In this document: piece by piece, positions 21,613 through 35,016 of the stretch
Layout: each line of letters starts with the position of its first letter
Position numbering within the stretch: position 1 is the stretch's first letter
DNA from: Dryococelus australis
Taxonomy: Eukaryota > Arthropoda > Insecta > Phasmatodea > Phasmatidae
Length of the DNA stretch: 64,000 nt
Direction of reading: 5' to 3'
Assembly: GCA_029891345.1 (NCBI GenBank)
Contig: CM056994.1
Span: forward strand, 140,390,457 to 140,454,456
Program-made: the position numbers and the translations under genes
The notes under the pieces: model-generated
Told to the model about the DNA's origin: nothing
Databases searched by the model: none
Seen by the model: the letters and a program-made list of their open reading frames with translations, nothing else

Positions 21613-22193
21613 TTTCTGTATATGTGGATCCCATTCATATTCTCCTTACAATGGCGATGTGTTTATCTCAACCGCGCATAAATGTAATAGGGTGTCATCA
21701 GTTTTGATATATTCCTACTCATGATTGTAGACAGGCAAATAGCGCAATGTTTCGTGATCATTGATAATGAGAATTCGACAACTAAGCCGTGGGTCTACAG
21801 TAGTCGATTTGATTGTACTATTACTGCCTTGGGTGATAATTTTTACCTGTACCTGGAATACTTCAGAAATAATTTTGGTAATAGCTTGGGCTGGAATAGA
21901 CTCTTCTTTCAAAATACTTTTGTTACTAGCGATTTGTCTTTCAGTATCATTTCTGGCTTAATGCTATTTTTTATGTCGTCCCAATAATTTATGATGTGTT
22001 TTGAAATTATTTGCTGAATTTTGCACTCTTTATTAGGATTTAGAAAAATTGTTTCTGCCAATGCCTTATATAATGAGGTGCATATTAATATACGCTTTTT
22101 AACTGGATATTTGGTGTTGTTAACTTCGACCTTGTGTGTGTCTACTAGTGTTTGCATGGGAATTAGATTCAATGTATTCGGAAGTGTGTACAA
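21613..22193 (-). pseudogene. Gypsy pol linker between RNase H and integrase
   Basis: The minus strand continues the pol reading after RNase H (LYTLPNTLNLIPMQTLVD, then NYWDDIKNSIKPEM). The frame is open from 22193 to 21909 and broken afterwards. This is the variable spacer region of the polyprotein and has no motif I can name. Confidence 0.5.
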
Positions 22194-22617
22194 TTAACCT
22201 TTTATGTAACGTGGTTCAAAGTTGTATTCCGCTAGCACAATCACCATTTTATGAATACGTACATTGTGTTCCGCCATTGTTATTAAATATCGGAGACTGC
22301 TATGGTCTGTGTCGATGATAAAATGGCATCTATACAAATATTGACGAAAGTAATTACAAAAGTACCTAATTGCAGCAAGCTCTCTCTCGGTCACACTCCA
22401 ATGAATATCATTCAAGGGTATCTTTTTAGACGCGAAAGCTATGATCGTTCTTTGTTTTGTAACAGGGTCTTCCTGAAGTAACACTGCGCCTATAGCTTCC
22501 TGACCAGCATCGCACACAAGGATAAACGGGTTGTCTTCGTTGAATCTTTGTAAGATAGGTGCTGTAGTTATCACCTTCTTTAACTGCAAAAATGCCTTTT
22601 GTTCTTAATCTCCCCAC
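22194..22617 (-). pseudogene. Gypsy RNase H domain relic
   Basis: The 131-codon open run on the minus strand contains PFILVCDAGQEAIGAVLLQ (first catalytic Asp), then HWSVTERELAAIRYFCNYF with the catalytic Glu, and FIIDTDHSSLRYL with the third acid. This is the usual RNase H of Ty3/Gypsy elements, which removes the RNA template. It follows the reverse transcriptase after a frameshift, and the catalytic residues are preserved in this piece. Confidence 0.88.
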
Positions 22618-22729
22618 TTATATACAGAGTTATTTTTCATCAATTCTATCAACGCTTGCGCAATATTGGCAAAATTAAGTATACAAGGGCATAAGTATGA
22701 TGCCATACCTAAAATGTGCGAAGTTACTT

Positions 22730-23460
22730 AACATTCTCTGGAGGTGCCATTTGTTCTATAATGTGAACATTTCAGGGTTGGTAGATATACCATTAGGTGT
22801 AGTAAAATGTCCGAGATCTTGAATTTGCTGGACTGCAAATGTACACTTCTTGGAATTTACTTTTACGTTTAAAAGGTGTAATCTCTGAAAAGCTTTTTCA
22901 ATATTGGCTACATGTTCTTCAAATGTATTCCCTATAGTAAAGATGTCCATATAATCTATAGCTGCTGTCCAGCGGAGAGGCCCTAATAACTTATTTATAA
23001 ACATTTGAAAGTATTGAGGACTAGTTGATAACTCCATTGGGAGACGTTTATACTGGAAAGGTCCTACTCCATCGATTGAAAATCCTAACTTATAGCGATC
23101 TTGTTTTCTAACCGAAACTGATTAAAAAGCTGAAAATAGATCTAAGTTGGTGATATATCGCGAGTGCTGAAGCGTATTTAATATATCCTCTGTCCAGAGT
23201 AGTGGATATTGGACCCTAGTCAATTACTGGTTCAGTTTCCTAAAGTCTGTTAAAACTGTCAGACTGCCCTTGTTTCTTTGCTATCAGTAAACTCAGCACA
23301 GAAAATTGAAGCAGCAGCTTCTATAATCCCATCTTTTCCTATTCATGAATTTGCTGTTAAAGCTGATCTCTAGCCCTAGGGCTATTGCACTAAGGTCGTG
23401 TAACGATCGGCTCGTCTGTAGTCAATTCCAGTTTAAGTTCAAAATACGTTGCTTCAGTTA
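22730..23460 (-). pseudogene. Gypsy reverse transcriptase relic
   Basis: The distal half is an open run (23037-22756) with MELSTSPQYFQMFINKLLG, the catalytic-site segment IDYMDIFTIGNTFEEH and NSKKCTFAVQQIQDLGHF. These are the standard motifs of Ty3/Gypsy reverse transcriptase. The second aspartate of the usual YxDD box is isoleucine here, which would abolish activity. The proximal half (23040-23460) is recognisable by YITNLDLFSAF and DRYKLGFSIDGVGPF but contains stops. Confidence 0.88.
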
Positions 23461-23699
23461 GCTCTAGAATGCTATTAGCCAACCTGTATTTGTATTGCTT
23501 TATAAGTTCTGATATTGCCTGTTTGATTCTGATTTAATTTATTATAAATTTTTGGCAAATACTCTATGTTGTCTTCAATGACTTATAACTTGTTTACACA
23601 GTATTGAACTGATGTTGCGGTCTGGTTCTCTATCGCAGCAGAGTAGATTGGTATTTGGAAAATGTTGTCAGAGTCATTTATATTTATGAATAAAATATT

Positions 23700-23970
23700 A
23701 TATTTTTAAAATGGGATGACATCCTATGTCCTGATAAAATCTACTCCTAGAATAATGTCAGTTTTTAAATGGCCGACAACAAGGAATTATTGAGGGTATG
23801 TATTTCCTGAAATATATAGGATGATTTTTGTTTTGAAACGCGGTGTTTCAAGATTCTCAGTTGCACAACTTGTTCTAATGTTTGTTTAGTTATTAACGTA
23901 CTAGTTACGCAACTATGGGAGCATCCTTTATCCAGTAAGGCATGGTATTATCTTACGCATATATGGACAA
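23700..23970 (-). pseudogene. Gypsy aspartic protease relic
   Basis: The minus strand reads LLDKGCSHSCVTSTLITKQ, in which DKG stands where the family has the catalytic DSG/DTG. After a frameshift comes KTDIILGVDFI, which matches the conserved DxILGxDFL-type segment of these proteases. The region lies between gag and the reverse transcriptase, as expected. The substitution and frameshift make it inactive. Confidence 0.65.
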
Positions 23971-24239
23971 CAATATGGGGTGTGGAAGTACGCACGGTGG
24001 CTAGTTTGCAGTGAAATTTGTGTTCCCTCCGTGTCTGTTTACTTGTTCTAATTGTGAGCACAGGCTGGCTCAGTTTGTTTGACAGCACGTCTTCATCATT
24101 GCCACCCTTGCTACCCGTGTTGTGATAGAAAGCTATTCCACTTCCATTGTATAAATGCGCTCCCTTGTGTACGTTAATTTTTGTTTGCACGAGTCTAAAT
24201 TTGTTTTTGAAGCGACGAAAGTAATCAGCGATGTTCGTT

Positions 24240-25520
24240 TGAAAGTCAAACTGTTGCCACGGAAATAATATGCAATGCCTAACTTTATGCCCTACATAAA
24301 AACAGAAGGTGCATGTGTCCTGAGCTAAACTTCGTGGACCTGTGAACTCATTTTCGTGTTTTCCAACATGCAGCGATTTTACAACATCACGTTATTTCGC
24401 TCGTGCTGGCGGAAGTTTGGCAACATTGCGAGTATTTCCCTGGGGTGGCCGTGGCGGTGTTTGTTTAGTGTACTTTGTCGGGTTCGGCAGGAGCTGTTTT
24501 CGCTGATCGGCGAATTTGTGAGGCGTGACGGCTTTACCTGTGTTTGGCTCTGACGTGAAATTAATTATTGACATAGGCTCTTTTACGACAGGAAGTTTGA
24601 AGACGTGCCCTTGGCCAAATGTTTCCTTATTTCTAAGCACGGCTGTCTGCTCGCTCTTCGAGTAAAACCTAGCAACATTCGCTTAAGTTAAAGATTGCTT
24701 CGCAAGCGCCTGAAACACGGTGTTTATCTTCATTGGGGGAAGCACGTCTTTTGCCCTTGTTAGATGTTTTTCGAATAGCCGGTGTTGTCCTGTTTTGACT
24801 TGGTGTAATTACGCCCATGCATGTCGTACTGTCTGGGCGAACTCTTGTCACATGATGTTTTGCTGTCGTAACTATCCCGTCTGGAACGGTTGTGCCAATT
24901 ATTACCATTTTGACGGCCCCTGTGTGACTGAAATGCGTTTACCTGACGATGTGGAGTATGCGAACATTGTTTAATAATTACTATCAGCTGAGTGCATTTT
25001 CATGTATTTTGGTACGTGTTGGAATCACGTCTCGATTGGCGACTTTGCGATCGTAACTATTTCTGGGTGGTCCTGTATAACATGGTGGCGCCTGTATGAC
25101 GTAGCGCCAAGGTGAAATTTGCTCTCATTACCTGTTGGGTGTGTGTTTAGTTGCACCTGAATCGTAAGCTCGGCAATCTCCTGCTCTAAATTTACTATCT
25201 CCGTATTGAACTTTTCTGAGTCGGGGTTCTGTGGTGTCGGTGCAAGAGTCTGGTTATACCGGTACATGCCTAGTTCAAACCGTTTCAAATTCTATACCAT
25301 TTCCTCTTACATGTCATTACGAAGCCCAATAATATTGCACCCCCCCCCCCCCCATTTACAATAACAGTGACTGGCACAGGACATTCAGAAATTCGTTATG
25401 TGTTACCTGAGGGTTGTACTTATGACAGTAATATTTCATAGTATCGATAAGTTGTTGCGTACTTTCCCCTGATTTTTGATGTTTGGTGGATAGCAAGTGT
25501 TTAAATGTTTCTGTTTATTC
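24240..25520 (-). pseudogene. Gypsy gag relic with CCHC zinc knuckle
   Basis: A capsid-like segment at about 25510-25370 reads GESTQQLIDTMKYYCHKYNP, a pattern common near the end of the Gypsy capsid domain. A 14-base C run (25340-25353) follows, and then an open run (25288-25025) with a charged, coiled stretch NLEQEIAELTIQVQLN. The nucleocapsid zinc knuckle CTFCFYVGHKVRHC (24313-24272) fits Cx2Cx4Hx4C exactly. Stops and frameshifts are frequent. Gag would form the particle and bind RNA. The N-terminus is not recognisable. Confidence 0.75.
25340..25353. repeat. Poly-C homopolymer (14 C)
   Basis: An uninterrupted C run lies within the gag relic. Confidence 0.95.
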
Positions 25521-26684
25521 TGTGGTAGTGAAAACTGTCTTTGGTGTTCGTTCAATCAGTGGCCACAAGATGGTGCCTGGGGTGGTTGCGTGTATGTTCT
25601 CGAGTGTGTGTTTGGCAGTGTTTTTCATTTGGAATTTTATTCCAAGACATTTATCCCCGTCATTCCATCCATTGCTGTCTGCTACGGCCTGAAAATTTTC
25701 TAAGGATTCGTGAACGTTTTCGCCTTTCTCACCTTAAAATGAAGGGGGTTTTTTCCGGCTGGTTAACTACCATTTGAAGTGCGTTTGGCTCTGCCATACT
25801 TGCTAGTGTGTTCGGATGTTGTGTACTTGCAATGTTTGTGTACTTGTGGTGTGTGTTTAGAGACGGGAATAATTATTTAGGTCTTAAGTACCCCGACTCT
25901 AATTCGGCGTTGTCGTGTGTGTGCGTACTAATTCTTCATTCGCGTGGTTTTCCGGACTTGTGTAGAAGAAAATATCTAAGGGCTGATAGTGTTCTTCAGC
26001 TAGAGAATTATTTCGCGCGGTTTCGCTTAGCAACTACCTTTACTTACATTGAATGTCGAAAGCACGTTCTACTTCTCTGATGTCTAGAAAAGAACGTTTA
26101 AGAATTTTAGTGAATAACGATTTTGCTGCATGTTTCCATAAAATAATGTGTACTTCTTGTGTGGTGTAGTGTATTATGTGTACTTATGTGTAAACACTAC
26201 CGCACTTGCGTAACTTAAAATTAATTTGCTAACTACTAGCACAAAGGAAACATCTCCTTTAAACACACTCACTCTAAGCTGGAGACTCTCTGCGATTACC
26301 AATGGAATCGAAAGATTCCCACATATATTAATCTGATTTAAAGCAACTACGATACTACAGAAGAAAATAAAGGCGCAGGCAAGTGGTCGCTTGCTGACGT
26401 ATGAAAGTGCAGTGGTTTCAAGGTTGCACGCAGCGCAGTGATGCAGAAATGCTGACAGCTATGCGGACTGAATTAAACTGCTGGCACAAGCTACCATATG
26501 TTATCTTACCCTGCATGATTCAAGCACTTTACAACCTGGTTACCACTATTGGTTTGACACTGTACAGCTGAGCTGTTGCTATCGCTACTAAGGGCTTTAC
26601 TATTACAATTTTAAACAGCATGATACCTACTTCGCATCTAACTCGCCTATGCAAAAGGTGGAACCTTAAGGTGCCTGCACCTAC
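25521..26684 (-). other. Gypsy 5' leader and possible gag start
   Basis: The stretch lies between the 5' LTR and the recognisable part of gag. No clear gene is seen. A perfect tRNA primer-binding site starting TGG is not visible next to the LTR, where the minus strand reads GTAGGTGCAGGCACCTT. Confidence 0.45.
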
Positions 26685-27377
26685 TATAACACTGCTATTT
26701 TGTGCAATACTGACTCCTGTACAATGCTAGACTACTTGAATACAATATACTGATCACTAAAGTTTGGTTACATGGAGGTTACTATAGCTCAGAAATTAAG
26801 TAAGGTAGGCGACACAGCTTGTTATAAAACAATACAGAATGTATTATACTCAAGGTATACAACAATCTTGTTATTGGATAATTTGTCAACAGATTAACAC
26901 AATACGCAACTCCATAATTTACTTCATTATGATTGCTAATAACAATCACTAAACCTTCTCAAAGGTGTCCCTAGCCTTAAGTGCAATGATCGCTTTAGTG
27001 ACCTTAATTATCGTATTGGATTCTCCCGGCCTAGACCTGCACCATGAATATAAGTCGTCTTACAGCTGTTTGCTTAAGACGAATGGGCAGAGCTCATCTA
27101 GCCCATGTCTGGAAGGCGGTAGTCGTTCAGTCTTTCTCGATCTCACCCCTGGATCGCAGTCCTCTGCTTTCTGTACCACGACACCTCCGTCGGGTGGCAG
27201 CAACCCAGATGCAGAGCGGTGGCTTGTCGTTGGTATATAGGAGAAAGATTGTTAAAAGGGGGGGGGGGGGGGTTGACGAGCGCCCTGCCGGCCTCGTATT
27301 TGCGCGGGGTTTAGTAAACTACCTTGCGCATGCTTATTGGAATGTTTTAGTAATGTGGGGCGGATGAATCCACTACA
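26685..27377 (-). repeat. 5' LTR of the Gypsy-like element
   Basis: This copy matches the 3' LTR but starts TATAACACTG instead of TGTAACACTG. It carries about 165 extra bases (about 26815-26975), and a 15-base G run (27258-27272) replaces a shorter G-rich run. It ends CCACTACA. The divergence shows an old insertion. Confidence 0.85.
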
Positions 27378-30309
27378 TTACATTTCACTTCATGTTTTAA
27401 ATTTGGCATTTACAGTATAAATACAACAGATGGCATTATATACAGTAGTTATTTTAATAAAAAAAAAGGCAGAACAATATTTGTCAGGTTCAGCTAGTTT
27501 TTTTTATCAAATAAACTTACCAAAAACCCAAAACCAGTAGGAATGCTTTTAACAAAACTGGCATATTTCATAAGAAAACTAGTTTGCCTGATAGAAAAAA
27601 TTTAATATAGGCATGTCTTACAACAGAGTTCAGATTCCCTCTAAATGCAGAGTCGGCATGAGCTCACAGCTTAGTCAGTTACTTCATTGGCTAACCGCGT
27701 GTGGGACCACAATACACTGCGTATGTGCGTTAGCGAGGCAACGCGCCGCGAGCGTGTCTAAACCGTGGAGTTGGTGTAATATTCCTATGATGGGCGATGC
27801 TCTGTGGAGTTGAAGGAGGAGGCATCACAGTGTCTACTCAGCGATTATGTAATGATGCGTATTGCCCGAGCTTGGCCTGAAATAAACATATCTTAAAACA
27901 ATGTATTAACTGTTATATAATTATTAATAATATCGAATGCTTCCAGTTATTCTATAAAAATAAGCTCACGAATGTGGTTCGTTGTCCACTTTGGTGTAAT
28001 TTTCAAAGCTTTGTTTACATGAGGCAGATAAATGCCCTGCATGTAGAACTTCAGCAGGGCTTCAGAAATGGTCTTTTATAGACAGCAGCCCGTAATGTCG
28101 GAATTTGTGCATAATTCTAATGAGTTATTATGAAACACAAGGCATGTTACTTGAAATATCGAGAAAAAGACATCACTGTCATGAATGGAGTATGTTCGTT
28201 TACCTAATGCATTTATTTCTGTGATATATTGTTTCACAGGCTGCATATTAAATTCAAATTTTTTATTAAGTGGCAGAAATGATCAAATATTATGGCGAAA
28301 CCGAGGTTATATCTCTAACATGGATACAAAGTTCAGTAATTGGTATGAATATATTAGAAACACTAAGAACTCTCTGCCCCGATTCCAGATCTTAGAGCAT
28401 TGAAAAAAAATTGTAATTTTAGCCTACGTTGGATAACTTCAAAAGAATGAGTTATTCGTATTCTGCACTTAGCATTTTTGTCTCACATTAAAAAAATATA
28501 TTACAGAAGCCGAACAGTGACTATAAAATTCTATAGAGGTTGGATCTCTCTTAACATCATTAATCGATGGGTGTGAAGTGAGGTGAGAATGGAGCAGAAC
28601 TGGAATTCAAGCACTGGGAGAAGCAGCAGATCACCAAGAAAAATATCGCCAGCTAACAGTTTCCCTTGACCAACGCATTAATAAAATGATAAGATCCATT
28701 GCAATATTATAAGACGAAGATTACAAAAGCAGATCTTAAGCAGGGCTTTCAAAAAGAGATTGCCGTTAACAGCCTATAATAAATATATACTAAGCTAATA
28801 GAATGATGGAATTTAACGTCATACATCAGCACTCACACCAGCAATCACACGTTTAGCAGAATAAATTCTTAATTTGTTATGCCGAGTAGTAGTTATTAGA
28901 CACAAATCAGATCTTGTATCATATAGCTTCTGAAGAAATTTTGTAACTAACTCATGCCGAAATAAGAAAGTGGTAAGAATTGAAATGAGACATATAATTT
29001 GGTATAAACAATATTGTAAAATGTTACATGGTAACTTACTAGATACTTCAACCCATCAATACATCTTGACGTTAAAATCACGGAATCAAGCAGTTGAATG
29101 TGTGTTTTTTCTACAATCAGCGCTTCTTAACCGAATAAATTATCCAGAAAAAAAACTGTTATATATTTAATAAAAAATTATCACATTTATAATAAACGTT
29201 CGTCAGTAGTCCTATTTAAAAACTTAATTATATAATATTTGTGTTAATTGTTTAACACTTGATGAAAAAAAAATCTTGCTGCTTTGTTGACACGACAGAG
29301 GGTTTTACATGAACACGCCTGCGTTAGTGAGTAATATTCATATGGTAGTGACATGATAGTAACGGAATTGGTTCTTAACTTTTATGACGTAAATCTTGAT
29401 ATCTAGGGAAGGTCCTACGTTTGGCACTGTGCCCTAGCGCTTTGTAGTTGTGAGATGTACTGCTCGGAAATATTTGTCCTTGCCCAAAATTGCCGCCTGT
29501 CGACATGCGCCCCCACCCGTGCCTCACATACGTGCGATGCCAACTCTAGGCCATGCCTGCATCCTTCTCGTATACAAATCTGACGAAACAACATTTATTT
29601 TTGTAGTATTATAGTTATAGGGCGGAATGGATATCTCTGCTATAGTTAGGCTATATCGTCTTGGATGTCATGTGTCGGTCTGATTTTAAAGACGTCTTCA
29701 CGTCACAGATTTGTGGCATTAGTTGAACTCCTTGCTTGTACCCTCAATACCATTTGAGTTGTGTGCTCGCAAGAGAGTACTGAAAGTGTCTGACTTGAAT
29801 ATATTACACTTTTAATTTCTGAACTGTTGAGGCTCAAACAGAATGCCTACGGACAGATCTTTTCCTTAAGAACGACGAGATAAAAAAAACGGTAGTGCAC
29901 TTCTCCCACCATTTTTTTCGGTACAGAAAACTCCCACATTTTCCATATTTCTGCCTAGCAGTTTGCTCCAACAGAGCTGTCAAAACCTTGTTTTAACTTA
30001 GGTGAAATCGATGATATATTCGTCTTGGCCCTTCGTATAGTTAGTATGTACTTCACTTCCGTGCTGTTCTCTCAGAAAGAAGATTAAAATAGAAATTTGG
30101 GATCAAATATGGTTATATCGGAAGTTGGTCGATACTACCGAAAATATTAATGTATTGGGCCATGCAAAAATTATGTTTAATTCGTAAGTATTAAATAAAA
30201 CTATATTGCTCATAATACTATTTATAATTCGTCTTAAGATAATTGTAATTATTATATTTTTACTTTTAAAATAGATGTAATAACACAGACAGACATACAT
30301 ACATGCCAC
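27378..30309. other. Unassigned intergenic DNA
   Basis: AT-rich DNA with no conserved coding segment, tRNA or inverted repeat that I can support. The only moderately long open frame (28185-28403, plus) has no family resemblance. Confidence 0.5.
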
Positions 30310-32960
30310 TGATTAAACCACACGCTTGTGACAGTCGACAGTAATGTAGGTTGCCTTGAAAGTTGGTCACCCAATCAGTTCTGCCACCCTGTAAATCGTG
30401 TCATACCGCTAAACGACTCTGATGTCCCTTTCCCGGTGGATATTTTGCTAAGTTTTTCCATATATGGAATTATTCATCAATTTAAAAACACTATCTCAAA
30501 GTGTTTGCAGCCTGGGCAAGTTTTTGAATGTCACATTTGATGTATAGAACCATCTATGCATCCAGTTCAAAATGCAGAAGGCGATGAATAGCATCGAGTT
30601 TGGTACCATACTTCTAAAGAGCCTCAGTGTTTCCCAGTGTATATAATAACTTTTCCGTGGTGCGAGTATCAAAAGCAATATTTCTGTTCAGCCATTAGAA
30701 GGTACATCAGGCACTGGGGAAAGAGGCAGATCAGCTAGTGCGCCGTGAATTTCATTCGGAAACGACAAATAAACTTCCGCAAAAAAGCAAGAGTCCCCAT
30801 CATTGTCCGTGTTACAAAAAGCCCATGACGAAAACACGTCTGACTCAACCCACACAAAATTGCCAATAGGAAACTTACATTTCACTGTGTGACTCTACTT
30901 GCCATTAACATCAAGGTAACAGATATATTTCTCTGCCATACTGGACGAGTACTCATCGCCCATGTAAATAATGTTGGCTTCTACATGCCTTCTGGAAACC
31001 TGGGTAAAATACCACCCTACGTTCTACAAAAACGTACTTGCCATGATTAGACAACAGCTCTAGCCGCGCACCAGTAGCTGCAAATAAAGCCTCCCATGAG
31101 AAGGACCGGACTGTGACGTACATGGCGGGGTCAGGACTGTCACTGGCCAAACATACAGTCACAAAATTCTCAAAATTTTATGCCAACGAATATGTGTCCA
31201 CATGTAAATAATGAATGGGGTAGTGCAATAAATTGATACATTCCACGAGGCTTGGGCATGAGCATAGTCTTTATCGCTAGTGCCTTCACCTTTCATTATA
31301 TTGTGGAATGCGTTCTTGGGCGGGAGTGATGACCACATCAAACTATTTTAAGAATTAACCAAATTCATAAGGAAATACTCCCTTACTTTGTGCCAATTCA
31401 AACTGTCTGTAATCTGAAAACAGTGAGCGGATGATTCCCAACAATGCAGGTATCAAATTACCAGTTAGTCTTCAAAGATGCGCTCATTAATTGAAAAGAA
31501 TCAATGAAACACAACTGGACGACTTGCATACATCCTTTCAAGTCAATCCCATTGGGAATGTGCTTGGTAATAAATTTATATTTTTCCAAAGTCAATTCCA
31601 AAACCGATATATTACCCAGAGCTTTACGAGAAAGTGGTAATTATAATTCTGTCGATTATGGAATACAGCGACCAGTTGCTTTTTTGGTAGTCTAAATTTC
31701 AAGTATTTTATACCTCGTGGGAGACCTCTGATTTCGCCCATCAGATGGTCATGGTCAACCACAGAATCTTTGCCGAGATTTTTTTTTACAAATATAACAA
31801 CTTGTTTGAGCTGCCAACCTAGTTTCGTGAGCTGTGGTTTTTAGCTTCATCAGAACAGTCGTGCTGTATATTCCTGCAACCCACTTTGTTAGTTCAACTA
31901 ATTTATCCGCCGAAGGGTACGTACAATTTTCACCCACAACCTCATAATAGAGAGATAAAGTGGGATTGTATGAGAACACTAGCAGAATACTGCACGTATA
32001 GGGCACATGCTTATTAATTGTTGTTGTACTACTCGTGTCATTGATGGGTAGGCAAGTGGGCAAGGGTTTCAAATAGCACTCAGTATCGCAATAGGTGACA
32101 AAACTCAATCTTAACTTTTTGGCAACATTCGTGAATTCCAAGTACTTTTTGTCCTCAGTGGGAAAATAACCGTAACAGCTTTGTCTTGCTGGTAGATTAG
32201 TGTGTGGTTACCGAGTTTCTCCTCACTTACAAAGTATTGGAGACAACGTTCGCAAACATGTTTTTTCCTACGATGTTTACTCAACTGGTGGTTAAGCAGC
32301 TAGGACAAATCCTTTATCACAAGAAAATGCAAGTGTGCGGTATTACAACTCACACGAACATCCAACACATTTACAAGGCGAGCATGACGTGCAGGAGAGA
32401 TACACATCTATACATCAAATACTTCCTGGGCATCATCAAAAAGTTCGTCAATAATATTTGTATCTTTGTCTACTACACAGTACATCGATGGAAATAGAAT
32501 TGTTATCCTCGAATACTTTGTAATTCTGCATTACTCCAGGAGTCGACAGACCTTTAGTACTCAAAACCTCATGAGGTTTTGGATGTGACTAGTATCTGTA
32601 GATATGGCCTGTGGCACGAAATGAAGTCACTTAAAAAGTCATATAGGAAGCACGTGTCTTCCAAGCGCTGTACGTAAATGCAGGCTTTCTTATTGGCAAT
32701 AAACTTGGGTAGCTCCACGTGTGTGGCATCAATGGTAAATGGCCGGTATTGTGAAATATGGATGTCCATATTCAATACAAGCCCAGCCATTGTCACTAGC
32801 ACTGAAATCATCAAGCCGGTTTGTGAGATAAGGAACGACGTCATTATCACACATTTCGCCATAATTAGACGAATGCAGGATGGGAATGGCTTTACTCTAA
32901 AAAATGTCTCCGTAGTGACATTCTCAGAGGAAAAATGTTTGACAAATTTAACCGCTAATT
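30310..32960 (-). pseudogene. Protein-primed DNA polymerase B relic of Polinton 2
   Basis: Minus-strand segments occur in family order. They are LNMDIHISQYRPF and LPKFIANKKACIYVQ (about 32690-32790), a C2H2 finger CERCLQYFVSEEKLGNH (about 32205-32255) and LRLSFVTYCDTECYLKPLP (about 32060-32115). Then come SFSWEALFAATGARLELLS (about 31045-31110), GNFVWVESDVFSSWAF (about 30815-30870), SFPNEIHGALADLPLSPV (about 30710-30765), SYYIHWETLRLF (about 30620-30655) and motif B FKLMNNSIYGKT (30452-30487). The reading stops near 30310 before motif C, so the C-terminal third is missing. It differs clearly in sequence from the polymerase of relic 1. Many stops and frameshifts are present. Confidence 0.85.
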
Positions 32961-34780
32961 TGATGCTAATTTGGAAGGGCGGGCTGCAGCCAATGTTAAG
33001 GCCTGAAAGGTTGCTTTACTCCGCTCAAAGAAACTTTCAACATTCGCATTGGAAGTGGGCCTATCATTACTTATTCTCGCATGTACGAGTCTACGTCCAA
33101 ACGCAGTGACCAAAAGAATTGTTCGGGCAACAACAATTCGCTGGTCCAAGACAAGTCGAAACTCTAAAAACTTTCCTACCCACTCATGTCAGAAGAACTC
33201 TCTGTATCCTACCCATAAGAAGTCTCAATATCGGGCGTATCCGACGCAGAACTATTTTCAGTATCAGAGTTCGTCTAACAAACTATCAACGTGCCAATGC
33301 TTGGGATTTGAAGGGTTCATCGCACCTAAGTGTTTACCCCTCACTTACTCATCTATGCCAACTGCCTTGGGAGTGCGATCTAAAACGGAAGGAGGAAAAC
33401 GTTATAGACATTTACAACGACAGATAATCGGAAAGAAAATATTAATCACAATACATATTAAAGTCAGATAATTACAAAATATTAATTTAGAGATAAATAA
33501 TTGGTTGAAGAAAACCGATAGGAATCGCCGACACTTAATAAAACACAAATACAATGTATGAACTAGATTAAAATAATTTTTATAAATATTTAAAATGCGT
33601 TAAGAAATACATAAACACTGATAATACATAATTTAAATTAAATAAATAAGTTACAAACGAAATTTCGAACATATCAAGTTTCAAAAGCCGATAAGAATCA
33701 CCAAATCATATTATAAAGCTATAAAGTGCGAGAAAGACTTTTAATTTAGGAAAAAAAAATGTAAAAACTAGTGACCCAGGAAACGAGATTAAAAAATTTA
33801 AAATTTCAAGAAATTCTCAATGCTTGAAGCTAACATGTTGAAAAATAGAAGAATGAAAGTTAAAAAAAAAAAAACCCCAAGATATCCCCCCCAAAAAAAC
33901 ACGGCACAGAATATAAAAATGCAAACCATTATAAAAAATCGCATTAAACAAAACCTACATTCTTCCTAAAAAAAAACTAATATCATTTTAGAAAATGTTT
34001 TATAGGCAAAATTTTATTAAAAATTTATAAAAATGTGAATACAAATGTTAATATTATTATTTACTTACATTAAGAGATAATCCTTGGTGCAGTAATACCG
34101 GTGGTGTATCAATATGGCTCGCCGGCATTCTGCATGATGGACCGCAGGCGAAAATCAAAGAACTGGCAGCGAAAGACTAAGAACCACCGCTAGTAATCTC
34201 AAGAGCGACAAGCACGTCTCGCTAACATGGGGCACAACCAATATTGAAGTGATGTTCACATCTTGCCGTGGGACAGCCAGGGTGTCTTATCTGGTGCGCA
34301 AAGCATAGACCTTCGCTCTAGCTTCTGTGAGATTAATTCTGTTTGGAGCCGAAGAAAACCACAGAGTTTTCTGTGAACGATTCTACATGCTTGCTAACTA
34401 ACATCAAATGAAATCATTTCCTGCTACGTTTTATTTCGTTAGTATATTAATTTGCTACATTTTTTAAAAAATCATTCTGTAATCATTTTAATCTGAAATT
34501 GAATATGTCTTAACAAATTTAGGTTCAAAATTGACGAGATTGTTGCTGGTATCTCATAACTACACGAACAATTTCACAATGTAATAAATAACGATCTGTC
34601 GAAATACGGTTTTTCCGAATGTTTAAATCGTATATCATCAAATATTTTGAAAGTGATGTTTAAATTGTTATTCTGATACAAACTAAACATTTCCGAAGCA
34701 AATATGATATACTGTGAGATGAAATACAATTTATTTTACATCAAGTTAAATTCAGACGTTGTAATTTTACTTGTTATATA
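32961..34780. other. Unassigned DNA inside relic 2
   Basis: The part next to the polymerase (33149-32955, minus) is an open run of 64 codons with TSNANVESFFERSKATFQ, of unclear origin. The rest is AT-rich, with a moderately GC-richer patch at about 34080-34380 that has no recognisable gene. Confidence 0.4.
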
Positions 34781-35016
34781 TCTTTATATATATAATTCTT
34801 CTGTGCGTGTGTATGTCACTGAACTCCTCCTAAACGGCTGGACCGATTTTGATGAAATTTTTTGTGTGTGTTCAAGTGGATTCGAAAATGGTTTAGATTC
34901 ACAATTCGGTCCACTACAAAATGTTTTTTCAATGTGTTTTTAAATGCGTTTTTAAAAAAGTTTCAAATTTTCGGATTTAAGACATATGTACAGGACAAGG
35001 TCTGTCGGGTCCGCTA

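Larger units (their letters stand above)
16400..27377 (-). mobile_element. Ty3/Gypsy-like LTR retrotransposon relic
   Basis: Related direct repeats at 16400-16952 and 26685-27377 bound a minus-strand coding series in the order gag, protease, reverse transcriptase, RNase H, integrase, as in Ty3/Gypsy elements. All genes carry stops or frameshifts. The distance between the integrase end (about 20.7 kb) and the 3' LTR (16952) is 3.7 kb, longer than usual, so later insertions or a lost third gene are likely there. No clean target duplication was found, though ACAT abuts the left end and lies 2 bp beyond the right end. Confidence 0.88.

Noticed and set aside
32955..33149. Open run with TSNANVESFFERSK, like a transposase ESx segment
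   Set aside because: The likeness is to a short, common pattern only. No supporting domain lies around it.
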